From: Pseudobdellovibrionaceae bacterium
Lineage (GTDB): Bacteria > Bdellovibrionota > Bdellovibrionia > Bdellovibrionales > Bdellovibrionaceae
Reading direction: 5' to 3'
Length of the DNA: 64,000 bases
NCBI GenBank assembly: GCA_019637915.1
Contig: JAHBUV010000001.1
Coordinates: 2,326,565-2,390,564 of the forward strand
The translations under genes and the position numbers were made by a program. Shown in pieces: positions 8,643 through 17,408 of this stretch. The notes under the pieces were generated by a model, which did not search any database, was not told where the DNA came from, and saw nothing but the letters and a program-made list of their open reading frames with translations. Within the stretch, counting starts at the first letter, position 1; every line of letters starts with the position of its first letter.

Positions 8643-9736
8643 ACTGGTTTTCCGAGGACAACGAGATTCTGCTGAACCCCCGTTGGCCCTCGTCGGACCG
8701 CGAGCTCCTGCGGGCCGCCGCGCGGGATGTTCTGGACGAACAATCCCTGCGCGGGCACCTGGTCCTGAGCAGTTCGGGCACGACGGCTGAAAGCTGGCGC
8801 TCGGTGAAGCTGATTTTTCTCTCCAAAAAGGCCGTGCTGACGGCGGCGGAATCCGTGGTGAAGCGCTTCGCCTTCAACTCCCGGGATGTTTTCGCGCGCA
8901 GTCTGCCGGATTTCCACGTCTCGGGACTGGGCACTTCGGCCCGGGCGTTCATCGCGGGCGGCCGTCTGGCGGATGAGAAGGATCCCGGCGTCACGGTGCT
9001 CTCCATGGTGCCCACGCAGTTGCATGATGCCGTGACCGAAAAACGCCGCCCTCCGGGATCTTTGCGTCGCGTGTTCATCGGTGGCGGGATTCTGGCGCCG
9101 GAGCTCGAGCGGGAGGCACGGCAACGAGGTTGGCCCCTCGTCGTCACGTACGGCATGACCGAGACCGCGGCGATGATCGCCGTGCGCGAGGAGGCCGATG
9201 CCTCTTTGGGTTTCGAGATCTTGCCGCACCTGCAGGCGGACGTGTCGGCGGACAATCATCTGCGCTTGCGGGGAGGCTCGCTGGCGACGGGCCTGGCGGC
9301 GCTCTCTGAAAGCGGGGAGGCGCGGTGGCGCCCGCTGTTGGATGAAACGGCCTGGTTCCGGACGGAGGATCTGGCCTCGCTCAGAAACGGGCGTCTTTTG
9401 ATCGCCGGCCGCGGTCGCGACTTCGTCAAGATCGGCGGGGAGTCGGTGAACGTGAACCGGCTGCGCGAGATTTTTTCGCAGGTTCTACGGAATCATCAAC
9501 TGCCTTCAATTGGCTTTCATTTATGGGCCCGCCCCTCGGCGCGCCTGGGGCATGAAATCATTTTGGTTTCCGAAGGGAGCGCCGCCGCGGACCTCGCGGA
9601 GGATTACAATCGGCGCGTGCTGCCTTTTGAGCGCATCCGTGAGATGATCGCCGTGACAGCCATTCCACGGACGGAGCTGGGGAAAGTCCGCGAAGAGGAA
9701 TTGAAGAAGATGACGACGCGGCTGACGAAGGAGTGA
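8639..9736 (+). CDS. menE: o-Succinylbenzoate-CoA ligase MenE
   Basis: An adenylate-forming enzyme that activates o-succinylbenzoate with CoA. The P-loop SSSGTTAESWR lies near residue 43, VTYGMTETAAM near 169, the hinge region WFRTEDL...IAGRGRDFVKIGGE near 240-270, and the C-terminal catalytic lysine in TELGKVREEEL. At 365 residues it is about 80 shorter than typical MenE, and the missing part is N-terminal. Start and stop overlap menC and the next gene, which gives a menA-C-E operon. Confidence 0.9.
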   Translation: MNWFSEDNEILLNPRWPSSDRELLRAAARDVLDEQSLRGHLVLSSSGTTAESWRSVKLIFLSKKAVLTAAESVVKRFAFNSRDVFARSLPDFHVSGLGTSARAFIAGGRLADEKDPGVTVLSMVPTQLHDAVTEKRRPPGSLRRVFIGGGILAPELEREARQRGWPLVVTYGMTETAAMIAVREEADASLGFEILPHLQADVSADNHLRLRGGSLATGLAALSESGEARWRPLLDETAWFRTEDLASLRNGRLLIAGRGRDFVKIGGESVNVNRLREIFSQVLRNHQLPSIGFHLWARPSARLGHEIILVSEGSAAADLAEDYNRRVLPFERIREMIAVTAIPRTELGKVREEELKKMTTRLTKE

Positions 9737-9738
9737 GC

Positions 9739-10032
9739 ATGGAGATGTCAAAGAGCCCCTGGGAAAAAGGCGCCCTGTTCATCTGCGAAAAATGCGGTCG
9801 CCGCGTCGGGAGCGACGATTACGCCGAGAACACCAAAAAAGAATTCAAATCCCGCCTGAAGGACGACGGTTTCGGGAAAAGCATTCGTGTCATGACCTCG
9901 AGCTGCCTGAGCCTGTGCCCGAAGAACCAACAGGTCGTCGCCTGGTGCCCGGCCAACGGCCCGATGCAAATGATGGTCTACAATCCCGACAAGGAAACCG
10001 AAGACATCTACAAGTGGTTGAAAAAACGCTGA
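9739..10032 (+). CDS. Thioredoxin-fold [2Fe-2S] ferredoxin-like protein
   Basis: A 97-residue protein with four cysteines in the thioredoxin-like [2Fe-2S] ferredoxin pattern: FICEKCGRRV near the start, then TSSCLSLCPKNQQVV (about 55-69). A fifth cysteine follows in AWCP. The start ATG at 9739 is chosen because AAGGAG (9728-9733) is five bases upstream; a GTG at 9733 is also in frame. It is the last gene of the men operon and may carry electrons in quinone-linked chemistry, but the substrate is unknown. Confidence 0.8.
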   Translation: MEMSKSPWEKGALFICEKCGRRVGSDDYAENTKKEFKSRLKDDGFGKSIRVMTSSCLSLCPKNQQVVAWCPANGPMQMMVYNPDKETEDIYKWLKKR

Positions 10033-10035
10033 CGA

Positions 10036-10096
10036 AAAAGGTGCCAGGCTCTGTTTCGGGCCGCGCAGCGGCCCGAAACAGAGCCTGGCACCTTTT
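10036..10096. repeat. 61-bp palindromic repeat between convergent genes
   Basis: It reads AAAAGGTGCCAGGCTCTG inward and has a 29-bp perfect arm on each side of the three-base centre GCA. It starts four bases after the ferredoxin stop and touches the last base of the opposing ykgJ stop. A-run, GC-rich stem and T-run make it a plausible bidirectional terminator. Same length and outer sequence as the copies at 17409 and 19764. Confidence 0.95.
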
Positions 10097-10572
10097 CAGG
10101 TGCCGAGTTCGCGGTCCCATTTGATTTGGGCGCGCAGGGCGGTTTCGATTTCCTCGCGGCTCCAGGTGCGGCCTTTGCCGACGCCGGGGCAGAAGCTCAC
10201 GACGTCTTTCGCCCAGCTTTTGGGGTTCATCACTTCGGGCCAGAAGGGCCAGGTGCGGCACTGCATGGGGCGCACTTCGTAGACGCTGCAGCGTTTGCCG
10301 TCGAGGAAAAGGCAATCGGGATTTTCCTTGCGCTCTTTGAGGTGCCAGACGCCGTCGGTGCGCTCGCAGTATTGGCGCGTGAAGGCTTGCGTGGTCAGTC
10401 CCAGGTGCTTCGCGAATTGCTGACGGTCATGCAGGGTCAGGTAGACGAAGCCGTATTCCCCATGGGAGGTGCAGCATTTGCCCGAACCCTGGCACTGAAA
10501 GCGCACGCCCTGGCTCCACCACTGTTTGTCGTCCAAGCGCAGCTTGATGGTCTTCACGTTCCCGTCACTCAT
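10096..10572 (-). CDS. YkgJ-family cysteine-cluster protein
   Basis: A 158-residue cytoplasmic protein with the cysteine pattern of the YkgJ family, thought to bind zinc or iron: FQCQGSGKCC (about 26-35), then DCLFLDGKRCSVYEVRPMQC (about 86-105) and a final FCPG. Its physiological role is not established. The start overlaps the stop of the upstream thioesterase gene (ATGA), so the two form a minus-strand pair. The stop lies at the edge of the 61-bp palindrome. Confidence 0.85.
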   Translation of the reverse strand: MSDGNVKTIKLRLDDKQWWSQGVRFQCQGSGKCCTSHGEYGFVYLTLHDRQQFAKHLGLTTQAFTRQYCERTDGVWHLKERKENPDCLFLDGKRCSVYEVRPMQCRTWPFWPEVMNPKSWAKDVVSFCPGVGKGRTWSREEIETALRAQIKWDRELGT

Positions 10573-10988
10573 GCCGACGCCTCCACATAGGGGGTCAGGC
10601 GATCGCGCAGCTCCCGGGGCACCGGGGTTTTTTGCATCGTCGCCGAATCCAGAACGGCGTGCACCATGGTGACGACGCCGTGACGGCGGCCTTCTTTCGA
10701 AAACACGTACTTCATCTGAAAGGACGTGTCGCGGATCTGCGCCACCGTCACCGACACGTCGTAGGTTTCACCGGGTCGGAAGGGGGAGAGGAAATCCGAT
10801 TCCGCATGGCGGATGGGGATCATGTAATCGCCTTTGCGAAACCATTCCTTCCAGGCGTAACCCGCCGCGACGATGAACTCTTCGAAGCAATCGTGGGCGA
10901 AACTGAAGAGATTCCCGAAGTACATGATCTGCGCCGGATCGGCGTCGCGGAACTTGATGGTGATCTGGGTTTCGAAGACTCGTGACAT
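10569..10988 (-). CDS. Hotdog-fold acyl-CoA thioesterase, candidate DHNA-CoA hydrolase
   Basis: A 139-residue 4HBT/YbgC-like hotdog protein. The active-site helix region reads FRDADPAQIMYFGNLFSFAH with EEFI just after, the pattern D-x-D-P...Y-F-x-N typical of these hydrolases. The closest pattern I know is the DHNA-CoA thioesterase type that feeds MenA. Location between the men operon and a polyprenyl synthase supports that reading, but the substrate is inferred. It runs opposite to men and is coupled to ykgJ. The ATG at 10988 begins MSRVFETQ. Confidence 0.78.
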   Translation of the reverse strand: MSRVFETQITIKFRDADPAQIMYFGNLFSFAHDCFEEFIVAAGYAWKEWFRKGDYMIPIRHAESDFLSPFRPGETYDVSVTVAQIRDTSFQMKYVFSKEGRRHGVVTMVHAVLDSATMQKTPVPRELRDRLTPYVEASA

Positions 10989-11069
10989 CCCCCTTTTGTA
11001 CGATGAGACACGCCTTGACATCAAGCGTAGAACTGCGGAAATTGGGCGAAATTCTCGGAAGGGCCTCTT

Positions 11070-12026
11070 TTGCAGCAGCGTTCGATCGACCTCAAAATCT
11101 ACGATGCCCGGGATTTCCCGGCCTACCTCCCGAAGTTGAATCATCTCTATGATGATCTTTTCTCGGGCGGCAAAGGCTTCCGCGCCAAACTCATCCGCAT
11201 GGTGAACAAACACCTGCAGCTGCCGGCGAAAACCGAGCAGTTGCTGTCGCAAACCATCGAGTTCATCCACAACGCCTCGCTTTTGCACGACGATCTCATC
11301 GATCGCTCGCATTTGCGCCGGGGCAAACCGGCCGCGTGGCACAAATACACCCCGGAGTACGCCGTGCTGGCGGGGGATTACCTGCTGGCGCGCGTGATGG
11401 TGAATCTGTCGGGCCACGGCAACATCCGCTTGGTGCAATACACGGCGGAAGTGATCTCGGACCTCCTGGAGGGCGAATGGCTGCAGGACTCCGTCGTCGG
11501 CGATTATTTCGTGACGCTCGAGCAGCTCGATCGCATCCACAACTTGAAAACCGCCTCGCTTTTCAAGTGGTGCCTGCGCGCGCCCTTCATCGCCCTCGAG
11601 CGCCAGGATCAGCCGCTCCATGATTCCCTCGAGGAGATGGGAACGATCCTCGGCCAGCTGTTCCAGCGCGGCGACGATTTGCTTGATTACGACGTCCGCA
11701 ACGACGAGGGCAAGGCGGTGCTGGGCGATTTGAAATCCGGCTACCTGAATTCCTTCGGGGCGTTCGTCGCCCGCGGCCGTTCGCGGGCCGAGATCGATCT
11801 TCTGGTGAAAAGCCAGGACCTGAACGATTTCAAGAACGCCCTGGGCGGCGCCGCGGTCTTCGATCAGCGGGTGAAGGATTTCGACGCCGTCAACGAGGGT
11901 TTGATCCGGCTGTACCGGCACCATCTGGAGCGCGTCGGCCAGATGCTCCCCGAATCTCAACGGGGTTTGTTGAAGGATCTGAACCCGCTCACTGAAATCC
12001 TCTATTGGCGCAGGAAACCTTCGTGA
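11070..12026 (+). CDS. Polyprenyl diphosphate synthase
   Basis: A trans-isoprenyl chain elongase that would supply the side chain for menaquinone. It shows GGKGFRAKL (about 33-41), the first Asp-rich motif LLHDDLIDRSHLRRGKP (about 72-88) and the second GDDLLDYD (about 205-212). The only start after the upstream in-frame stop is TTG at 11070, with GGAAGG at 11057-11062 before it. A TTGACA at 11015-11020 may be a -35 box, but its -10 is poor. The length of 318 residues fits octaprenyl-type synthases. Chain length cannot be read from the sequence. Confidence 0.9.
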   Translation: MQQRSIDLKIYDARDFPAYLPKLNHLYDDLFSGGKGFRAKLIRMVNKHLQLPAKTEQLLSQTIEFIHNASLLHDDLIDRSHLRRGKPAAWHKYTPEYAVLAGDYLLARVMVNLSGHGNIRLVQYTAEVISDLLEGEWLQDSVVGDYFVTLEQLDRIHNLKTASLFKWCLRAPFIALERQDQPLHDSLEEMGTILGQLFQRGDDLLDYDVRNDEGKAVLGDLKSGYLNSFGAFVARGRSRAEIDLLVKSQDLNDFKNALGGAAVFDQRVKDFDAVNEGLIRLYRHHLERVGQMLPESQRGLLKDLNPLTEILYWRRKPS

Positions 12027-13084
12027 GAGAACTGCGCACCCTGGACCGCCGGCACCCGGATTTCATGAAACACCTGATGGGCACGTTTTCCCGCCAGCAC
12101 CGGGCTTTGCCGCTGAAGTCCCTGAACCCGCGCACCGAGACGGAAACCGTCACCTTCGAGATCATTCCCGTGAAGGCGGTGGGGCGCCCGCCCTGGCCGG
12201 TGGTGTGGCTGAAGGCGTTGCGGCCGCGCTCCTTCCTGCAGGTTCTCGTGCCGATGGCTTTGATTCTGCTCGCAAGTCCCCGGGGAAGCCTGGATCCCGA
12301 TCTGTCGTGGCTCGCGACCCTGGGCGTTTTGTTCCTGCAGGCGGCGGTGCTTCTGCGCAACGACGTCGAAGACCACGTGAGCGGCCTTGATCGTTTGCGT
12401 TCGGACCGCGGCAGCCGCGCCATTCAAAAAGGCTGGCTCACCGCCGACCATCTCAAGGGCGTCTCTTTCTGGTTGCTCGTGTTCTCCGTGCTGTGCGCCC
12501 TGCCCATCATGTGGGCGCGCCCGGCGATTCTGGGGATTCTGCTGGTGACGGCTTTGCTCGGGGGCGTGGCTTTTTTCCGTTCCGGCCGGGGCTACAAGGA
12601 CCTGCCCGGCGGTTCCTGGTTGCTGTTCCTGCTCGGCGGTCCCTTGCTGGTGGTGGGTTACGGCATCGCCGTTCATGGAACGGTCACCCTGGAGAACCTT
12701 TTGATGGGGATTCTGTGGGGCTGGTTCCTGCTGTTCCCCGTGCATTTGCGTGATCTCGAGCATCTGATCGCCGAAGGACAATCGGGCCGGGGCTCCCTGG
12801 TGGGGCGTCTGGGCTTCGATCGCGGCGTGAAGCTCATCGGTTGGTGGTGGATTTGCGGCGTCGCGGCCTTCGCCTTCTATCAGGAACGGGTCGGGGCGCC
12901 TTTGGTGTTCTGGATCCTGCTGTTCCTGGTGGTGCTGGGATCGAGTTTTTTCATGCGCGATCTGCGGCGTCTGCGGTCGCCGGCCGGTTCGGCGGTGGCG
13001 GATCTGCGCCGGCAGGGGGAGCTCTCCTCTTACGCTCTGGTGCTTCTGTGGATCTTGGAAGAGCTGTGGCGCCATCCTCTGTGA
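12023..13084 (+). CDS. UbiA-superfamily prenyltransferase (second in the window)
   Basis: An integral membrane protein of 353 residues with the UbiA signatures NDVEDHVSGLD (about 112-122) and a second Asp motif HLRDLEHLIAEGQSGRGS (about 242-259), separated by several hydrophobic segments. It differs from MenA at 6781 in having an N-terminal soluble extension of about 60 residues. The GTG start at 12023 overlaps the polyprenyl synthase stop, so the lipid donor and this transferase are co-expressed. The aromatic acceptor is unknown. Confidence 0.82.
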   Translation: MRELRTLDRRHPDFMKHLMGTFSRQHRALPLKSLNPRTETETVTFEIIPVKAVGRPPWPVVWLKALRPRSFLQVLVPMALILLASPRGSLDPDLSWLATLGVLFLQAAVLLRNDVEDHVSGLDRLRSDRGSRAIQKGWLTADHLKGVSFWLLVFSVLCALPIMWARPAILGILLVTALLGGVAFFRSGRGYKDLPGGSWLLFLLGGPLLVVGYGIAVHGTVTLENLLMGILWGWFLLFPVHLRDLEHLIAEGQSGRGSLVGRLGFDRGVKLIGWWWICGVAAFAFYQERVGAPLVFWILLFLVVLGSSFFMRDLRRLRSPAGSAVADLRRQGELSSYALVLLWILEELWRHPL

Positions 13085-13662
13085 AACCGGATCTGGAGAT
13101 CGATTTCGACCGGCCGGGGCCCGATTACCATCGCAAGGCCGTGAAGGGCCGCCGCGAGCTCCTGGCCCGCGCCGTGGGTGCCCAGCAAGGGGCGCGGAAA
13201 ATCCTCGATCTGTCGGCGGGGCTCGCCCAGGACGCGGTTTTCCTCTGTCAAATGGGATTCACCGTGACGGCGGTCGAGCGCCATCCCGTGATCGCGGGCC
13301 TTCTGACATCGGCCTTGCAGCGCACGCGGCGTCCCGAATTGCGCGAGCGCCTGACGATCCGCGAAGGCGATGCCCGCGACGTCCTGCGGGAGCCGGACTG
13401 CGCGCGGGATTTCGACGCGGCCTACTTCGATCCCATGTACCCCTTGAAGAAAAAATCCGCCCTGCCACGCAAAGAGATGTTGCTGTTCCGCGAACTCGTG
13501 GGAGATGACGCGGACGCGGCCGAGGTGGTGCGTCTGGCTTTGCGGCTGGGGCCGCCGCGCCTGGCGGTGAAACGCCCCCTGAAGGCGCCGCCCCTGTTGG
13601 AGGGCGTGAAGCATTCCTTTGAAGGCACGACGGTTCGTTACGACATTTACGTGAGGTCCTGA
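13081..13662 (+). CDS. rsmJ: 16S rRNA (guanine1516-N2)-methyltransferase RsmJ-like
   Basis: A SAM-dependent methyltransferase of 193 residues. The order matches RsmJ: RKAVKGRRELLARAVG near the start, the SAM motif ILDLSAGLAQDAVFL (about 41-55), VTAVERHPVIAGLL, then the hallmark FDPMYPLKKKSALPRKEM (about 118-135) with LVGDDADA following, and VKRPLKAPPL. GTG at 13081 overlaps the previous stop. It sits inside a prenyl-lipid operon with no functional link I can see. Confidence 0.9.
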   Translation: MKPDLEIDFDRPGPDYHRKAVKGRRELLARAVGAQQGARKILDLSAGLAQDAVFLCQMGFTVTAVERHPVIAGLLTSALQRTRRPELRERLTIREGDARDVLREPDCARDFDAAYFDPMYPLKKKSALPRKEMLLFRELVGDDADAAEVVRLALRLGPPRLAVKRPLKAPPLLEGVKHSFEGTTVRYDIYVRS

Positions 13663-14876
13663 TGACGGAATTTCTGGTGTTCGGTTTGATCGTTTTGATG
13701 ACGTGGTCCCTGCAAAGATTCACCGGGGCTTTGGCGTTGTTGCTGCAAAAAGCGCGACGGGCCTCGTTGAGCCGGCCCGCTTCGACCTCGTCGAACCTGC
13801 TGGTGGTGAACGCGGCGGCGGCTTTGATGGAGCCCTCGATGTGGGCGAACCGCGTCCAAGCGGCGATGCTGCAGAACTTCCGCCTGCGTTCCTGGCGCGC
13901 CAACCTGCTGCTGGCCTGCCTGTCTTTTTTGGGGCTGTGGGCGGCCTTTCTGGCGGCCAATTTGTTTTTGAACATCAGCGGCCTCTTTCTGCTGTCGGTG
14001 GGCGGGGTGATCCTGATTCTTTCAACGGTGCTGTGGCCCTCGGCGCGGGCGGCGGCGCAAGGGTTTTTCTTCCTCGGGCTTTTCCTGTGGGCCGGGGAAA
14101 GCAGCCTGCGTTTCACCACGACCTGGGCGGCGGGCGCCACGACGGACTGGTCGATGCTGCTGGCGGACGGTCGTTTCGTCGGCAGTCTCTGTTTGTTCGG
14201 GATCGGTCTGCTGAGCGGCGCTTTGCTGCGCCTGGAATTTTTGATGTTGAGCGCGGCCCTGGTCGGACTCTCGGCGGGAGTCCTTTCCGTCAACGGCGCG
14301 GTGGCCCTGTGGCTGGGGGAGCGGGCCGGTCTGATGCTGGCGCTGGCGTTTTCCGTCCGCCATCTGACGAAGAGCACCCGGCTGTTGGTCTGGAAGACGA
14401 CGGCGGTGACCGTGGCGGCGTCTTTCATCGCCTTGCTGCTTCTGGGTTACGCGCGCGATGTCCTGGGTCCTGTTTCAACGCTTGGATCGGAAGGGGTGCT
14501 CGAGCGCCTTTCCTTGTTCCTGATGTTGTCGGCCGTCATGGAGGCGCCGGTGGCCCTGTCCTTGCTGATCTGGGGGCACCGGGAGGGCTCGCGCACGCCG
14601 GAGGATCTTTTCGAGGTCAAATACGCCGGTGAAAAAATCTGGCGCGCGGGCGGACTGCGCCGCCCGATGCTGATCTGGATGCGCGACGGCCTGGTGCGCC
14701 GCCGCGCCGACATCGGCCGTTTCCGCGGGGAATTCAACGAAACGGATTGGCAAAAAGTCCCGCCCGCGGTCCGCAACGCCTCGACGCGGGAATCGGAGGC
14801 TCTTGAAAGCCTGTTGCAAACGCTGGATTCCCACCTTTTGTCGAGATCGGATTTTTTCGATGATCATCGCGGGTGA
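13662..14876 (+). CDS. Polytopic inner-membrane protein of unknown function
   Basis: A 404-residue protein with about nine hydrophobic segments between residues 1 and 310 and a polar, charged C-terminal tail of about 90 residues. I do not recognise a family with confidence. The glycine-rich segments and soluble tail recall Na/phosphate cotransporter-like proteins, but no diagnostic motif is present. The start overlaps the rsmJ stop by one base (TGATG), so it belongs to the same operon. An in-frame alternative start is not obvious. Confidence 0.75.
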   Translation: MTEFLVFGLIVLMTWSLQRFTGALALLLQKARRASLSRPASTSSNLLVVNAAAALMEPSMWANRVQAAMLQNFRLRSWRANLLLACLSFLGLWAAFLAANLFLNISGLFLLSVGGVILILSTVLWPSARAAAQGFFFLGLFLWAGESSLRFTTTWAAGATTDWSMLLADGRFVGSLCLFGIGLLSGALLRLEFLMLSAALVGLSAGVLSVNGAVALWLGERAGLMLALAFSVRHLTKSTRLLVWKTTAVTVAASFIALLLLGYARDVLGPVSTLGSEGVLERLSLFLMLSAVMEAPVALSLLIWGHREGSRTPEDLFEVKYAGEKIWRAGGLRRPMLIWMRDGLVRRRADIGRFRGEFNETDWQKVPPAVRNASTRESEALESLLQTLDSHLLSRSDFFDDHRG

Positions 14877-14897
14877 TCGGGGTCACAATAGGAAGGC

Positions 14898-15791
14898 ATG
14901 TCGGACAAGCAAGATCAGCTGAAAGAGAAAATCCGTGAGCTCGAGGGCGAACTCGCCGCGAAAGAGGCCGAACTCGCCCAGATGAGGCTGCGTTTGAGCG
15001 CCACCAACGTGCGCCTGGAATCCGTCATCGACCGCATCGGTCACGAGATCAAACTCGCCTCGAAACTGCAGCGCCTGTTGTCGCCGGTGGAGATGCCGAA
15101 CATCGCCGGCTTCGAGTTCAGCACGAAGTTCGTGCCGGGCACCAGATCGGGCGGCGACTACTTCGACATCTTCGAGCACGAGGACCGTTTGCGTTTTGGC
15201 ATCGTCCTGTCGTCGAGCTCCGGTTACACGATGTCGGCTCTTTTCCTGTCCGTGCTGATGAAGATCTCCTCGAAGATGGAGGCGCGTCGGGGCCTTGAGC
15301 CCCATGAGATGATCGCCACCATCCAGCGCGAGATGGGCCCCGAGATGAAGAACGACGATCGCGCCAGTCTGTTTTACGCCGTCGTCGACCGCCGCAATTT
15401 CGAAATGAATTACTGCTCGTGGGGCGACACCTCGGCGTATCTGCAGTTGCACGGCGAGGACGCGTTGACGCGTTTGGAAGCGCAGGCGCCCGCGCTCAAT
15501 AAGCTTTCTTCCGTTGAAGCCCGGACGATGAAGGTTCTGCTCAATCCCCGCGACCGCCTGATTTTGTGTTCTGACGGTGTCGCGAAAACGGCAAACATCG
15601 AGGGAAAAGCCTGGGGCGAAAGCGGTCTGCGCGACGCCATCCGTTCGGCTCCGCGCCAGGGCGTCCACGAATTGCGCAATGAAATCCTCTACCGGAACGA
15701 GAATTTTTCCGGAAAACACGAGCCGGACCGCGATCAAACGGTTCTGGTCCTCGAAGTTAAAGACAAAGTCATCAAATTGGCAAAAAACTAA
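14898..15791 (+). CDS. SpoIIE/RsbU-type PPM phosphatase with an altered metal site
   Basis: Residues 1-45 form a coiled coil (KEKIRELEGELAAKEAEL), followed by a PP2C-like SpoIIE domain. The first metal motif SGGDYFD (about 83-89) is intact, as are ILCSDGV (about 221) and PDRDQT (about 276). The second motif, usually DVSGHG, reads SSSSGYT (about 103-109), so its aspartate is lost. Activity may be reduced or altered. Such proteins usually act on anti-anti-sigma partners; none is in this window. A 13-base gap from upstream GATCGG places it after the membrane-protein gene. Confidence 0.85.
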   Translation: MSDKQDQLKEKIRELEGELAAKEAELAQMRLRLSATNVRLESVIDRIGHEIKLASKLQRLLSPVEMPNIAGFEFSTKFVPGTRSGGDYFDIFEHEDRLRFGIVLSSSSGYTMSALFLSVLMKISSKMEARRGLEPHEMIATIQREMGPEMKNDDRASLFYAVVDRRNFEMNYCSWGDTSAYLQLHGEDALTRLEAQAPALNKLSSVEARTMKVLLNPRDRLILCSDGVAKTANIEGKAWGESGLRDAIRSAPRQGVHELRNEILYRNENFSGKHEPDRDQTVLVLEVKDKVIKLAKN

Positions 15792-15850
15792 AATAATTGC
15801 GGCGTCAAAGTCGATCTGATAGTAAATTTCTTGAGTAGGAAGGATGGAAA

Positions 15851-16987
15851 ATGGCCGAAGTTCAAATTTATGAGGGTGCGGTTGATAAGGGTCTCGAGGG
15901 CGTCGTCGCGTGCACGACCGCCGTGTCGTCGATCGTCGGTGACACCCTGAATTTCCGTGGTTACACGATCGAGGATCTCGCGGAAAATTCGAATTTCGAG
16001 GAAGTGACCTTCCTGTTGTGGAACGACCGCCTTCCGAACAAAAACGAACTGCAGGCTTTCCGTTCCGAGCTCAGCCGCGAGATGAGCCTCCCGGCCGACT
16101 ATCTGAAAGTCCTGAAAACCCTTCCGACCAACGTTCATCCGATGGCCTGGTTGCGCACGGCCGTTTCCCTGCTTTCGCATTGGGACACGGACGCCAACGA
16201 CAATTCCCCGGAGGCCAACCGCCGCAAGGCCCTGCGCCTGACGGCCAAAATGGGCACGATCGTTTGCGCCTATGAGGCGATCCGCAACAAGCGCGAACCT
16301 GTCGCCCCGCAGGCCGACAAGAGCGTCGCCTGGAACTTCATGCATATGTTGACCGGCAAAGAACCGGAAAGCGATCTCGTGAAGGTCTTCGACACCTGTT
16401 TGATCCTGCACGCCGATCACGAGCTCAACTGCTCGGCCTTCGCGACCCGCGTGACGGCCTCGTCCTTGTCGGACCTGCACTCGGCCGTGGTGTCCGCCAT
16501 CGGCGCCCTGAAAGGCCCGCTCCACGGCGGCGCCAACGAGCAGGTGATCCTGATGCTCAAGAACATCGGCAACATCGAGAAGGCCCAGCAGTTCGTGAAG
16601 GACGCCCTGGCGGCCAAAGAGAAAGTCATGGGCATCGGTCACCGTGTTTACAAAAACGGCGATCCGCGCGCCCGCATCCTGCGCGGCATCTCCGAGAAGC
16701 TGACCAAGAAAATCGGCGAGCCGCAGTGGTACGAGATGTCCACCCTCATCGACGACACCATGAACAAGGAAAAGGGCCTGATGCCGAACGTGGATTTCTA
16801 CTCGGCGACGGTCTATTACAGCATGCGCATCCCGACGGATCTGTTCACGCCGATCTTCGCCGTCAGCCGCATCACCGGCTGGTGCGCCCATGCGATGGAG
16901 CAATACGCGAACAACCGCATCTACCGTCCCCGCGGTCGCTGGACCGGCAAGGACGGTTTGAAGTGGGTTCCTGTGGAGAAACGTTAA
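15851..16987 (+). CDS. gltA: Citrate synthase
   Basis: It condenses oxaloacetate and acetyl-CoA to citrate at the entry to the TCA cycle. Active-site landmarks are HADHELNCSAFATR (about 184-197), GPLHGGANEQV (about 220-230), GIGHRVYKNGDPRARIL (about 260-276, oxaloacetate-binding His and Arg) and VDFYSATVYY (about 314-323, catalytic Asp). At 378 residues it is the short form without the N-terminal domain of the E. coli type. AGGAAGG before the ATG at 15851 supports the start. It appears monocistronic or paired with the following small regulator. Confidence 0.97.
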   Translation: MAEVQIYEGAVDKGLEGVVACTTAVSSIVGDTLNFRGYTIEDLAENSNFEEVTFLLWNDRLPNKNELQAFRSELSREMSLPADYLKVLKTLPTNVHPMAWLRTAVSLLSHWDTDANDNSPEANRRKALRLTAKMGTIVCAYEAIRNKREPVAPQADKSVAWNFMHMLTGKEPESDLVKVFDTCLILHADHELNCSAFATRVTASSLSDLHSAVVSAIGALKGPLHGGANEQVILMLKNIGNIEKAQQFVKDALAAKEKVMGIGHRVYKNGDPRARILRGISEKLTKKIGEPQWYEMSTLIDDTMNKEKGLMPNVDFYSATVYYSMRIPTDLFTPIFAVSRITGWCAHAMEQYANNRIYRPRGRWTGKDGLKWVPVEKR

Positions 16988-17020
16988 GGACGGCATTGAC
17001 CCGCAGAAAGGGAGGTTCAA

Positions 17021-17296
17021 ATGGCAACCGCTACCGCAAAAGAAGATCTGTTCCGCAGTTTGGGTTCCTACTTGCGCGACAAGCGCGAGAAAAAAGGCAT
17101 GACCCAGACGGACGTGGCTTCTTCCTTGAAAGTGCGTCCGCAGTTCGTCTCGAACTGGGAGCGCGGTCTGAGCTCTCCGCCCTGGCGCCTCATGCGCCAA
17201 CTGGTGCGGGTGTACAACATTCCGAAGAACGAAATCGTCAAAGTCCTGGTGAAGGAGCATGAGAGCTTCATCCGCCAGAACCTCGGCGTGAAGTAG
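17021..17296 (+). CDS. Small XRE-family helix-turn-helix regulator
   Basis: A 91-residue protein that is nearly all one HTH_3 domain: LGSYLRDKREKKGMTQTDVA (about 10-29), with SNWERGLSSPPWRLM forming the recognition helix and turn. A short helical tail follows. It starts 33 bases after citrate synthase, with AAAGGGAGG before the ATG, and ends at a strong terminator, so it may be co-transcribed with gltA. No separate promoter is evident and its target is unknown. Confidence 0.88.
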   Translation: MATATAKEDLFRSLGSYLRDKREKKGMTQTDVASSLKVRPQFVSNWERGLSSPPWRLMRQLVRVYNIPKNEIVKVLVKEHESFIRQNLGVK

Positions 17297-17321
17297 ATCC
17301 GCGAGGATCCGCGAAAAAAAC

Positions 17322-17357
17322 AAAAAGCCGCCTCCATCGGGGCGGCTTTTTGTTTTT
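17322..17357 (+). terminator. Intrinsic terminator after the XRE gene
   Basis: GCCGCC (17327-17332) pairs with GGCGGC (17341-17346), extended by an A-run on the left and TTTTTGTTTTTT on the right. It ends the gltA-XRE unit 50 bases before the 61-bp palindrome. Confidence 0.88.
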
Positions 17358-17408
17358 TGGAAAGCGGAAAAAACGTCAGCGAAACCACCCAAGCCGGCTG
17401 CCATTCCC

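Noticed and set aside
10569-11960. Long minus-strand frame of 463 codons
   Set aside because: Only its last 139 codons (from 10988) are a real thioesterase; the rest is antisense to the polyprenyl synthase gene.
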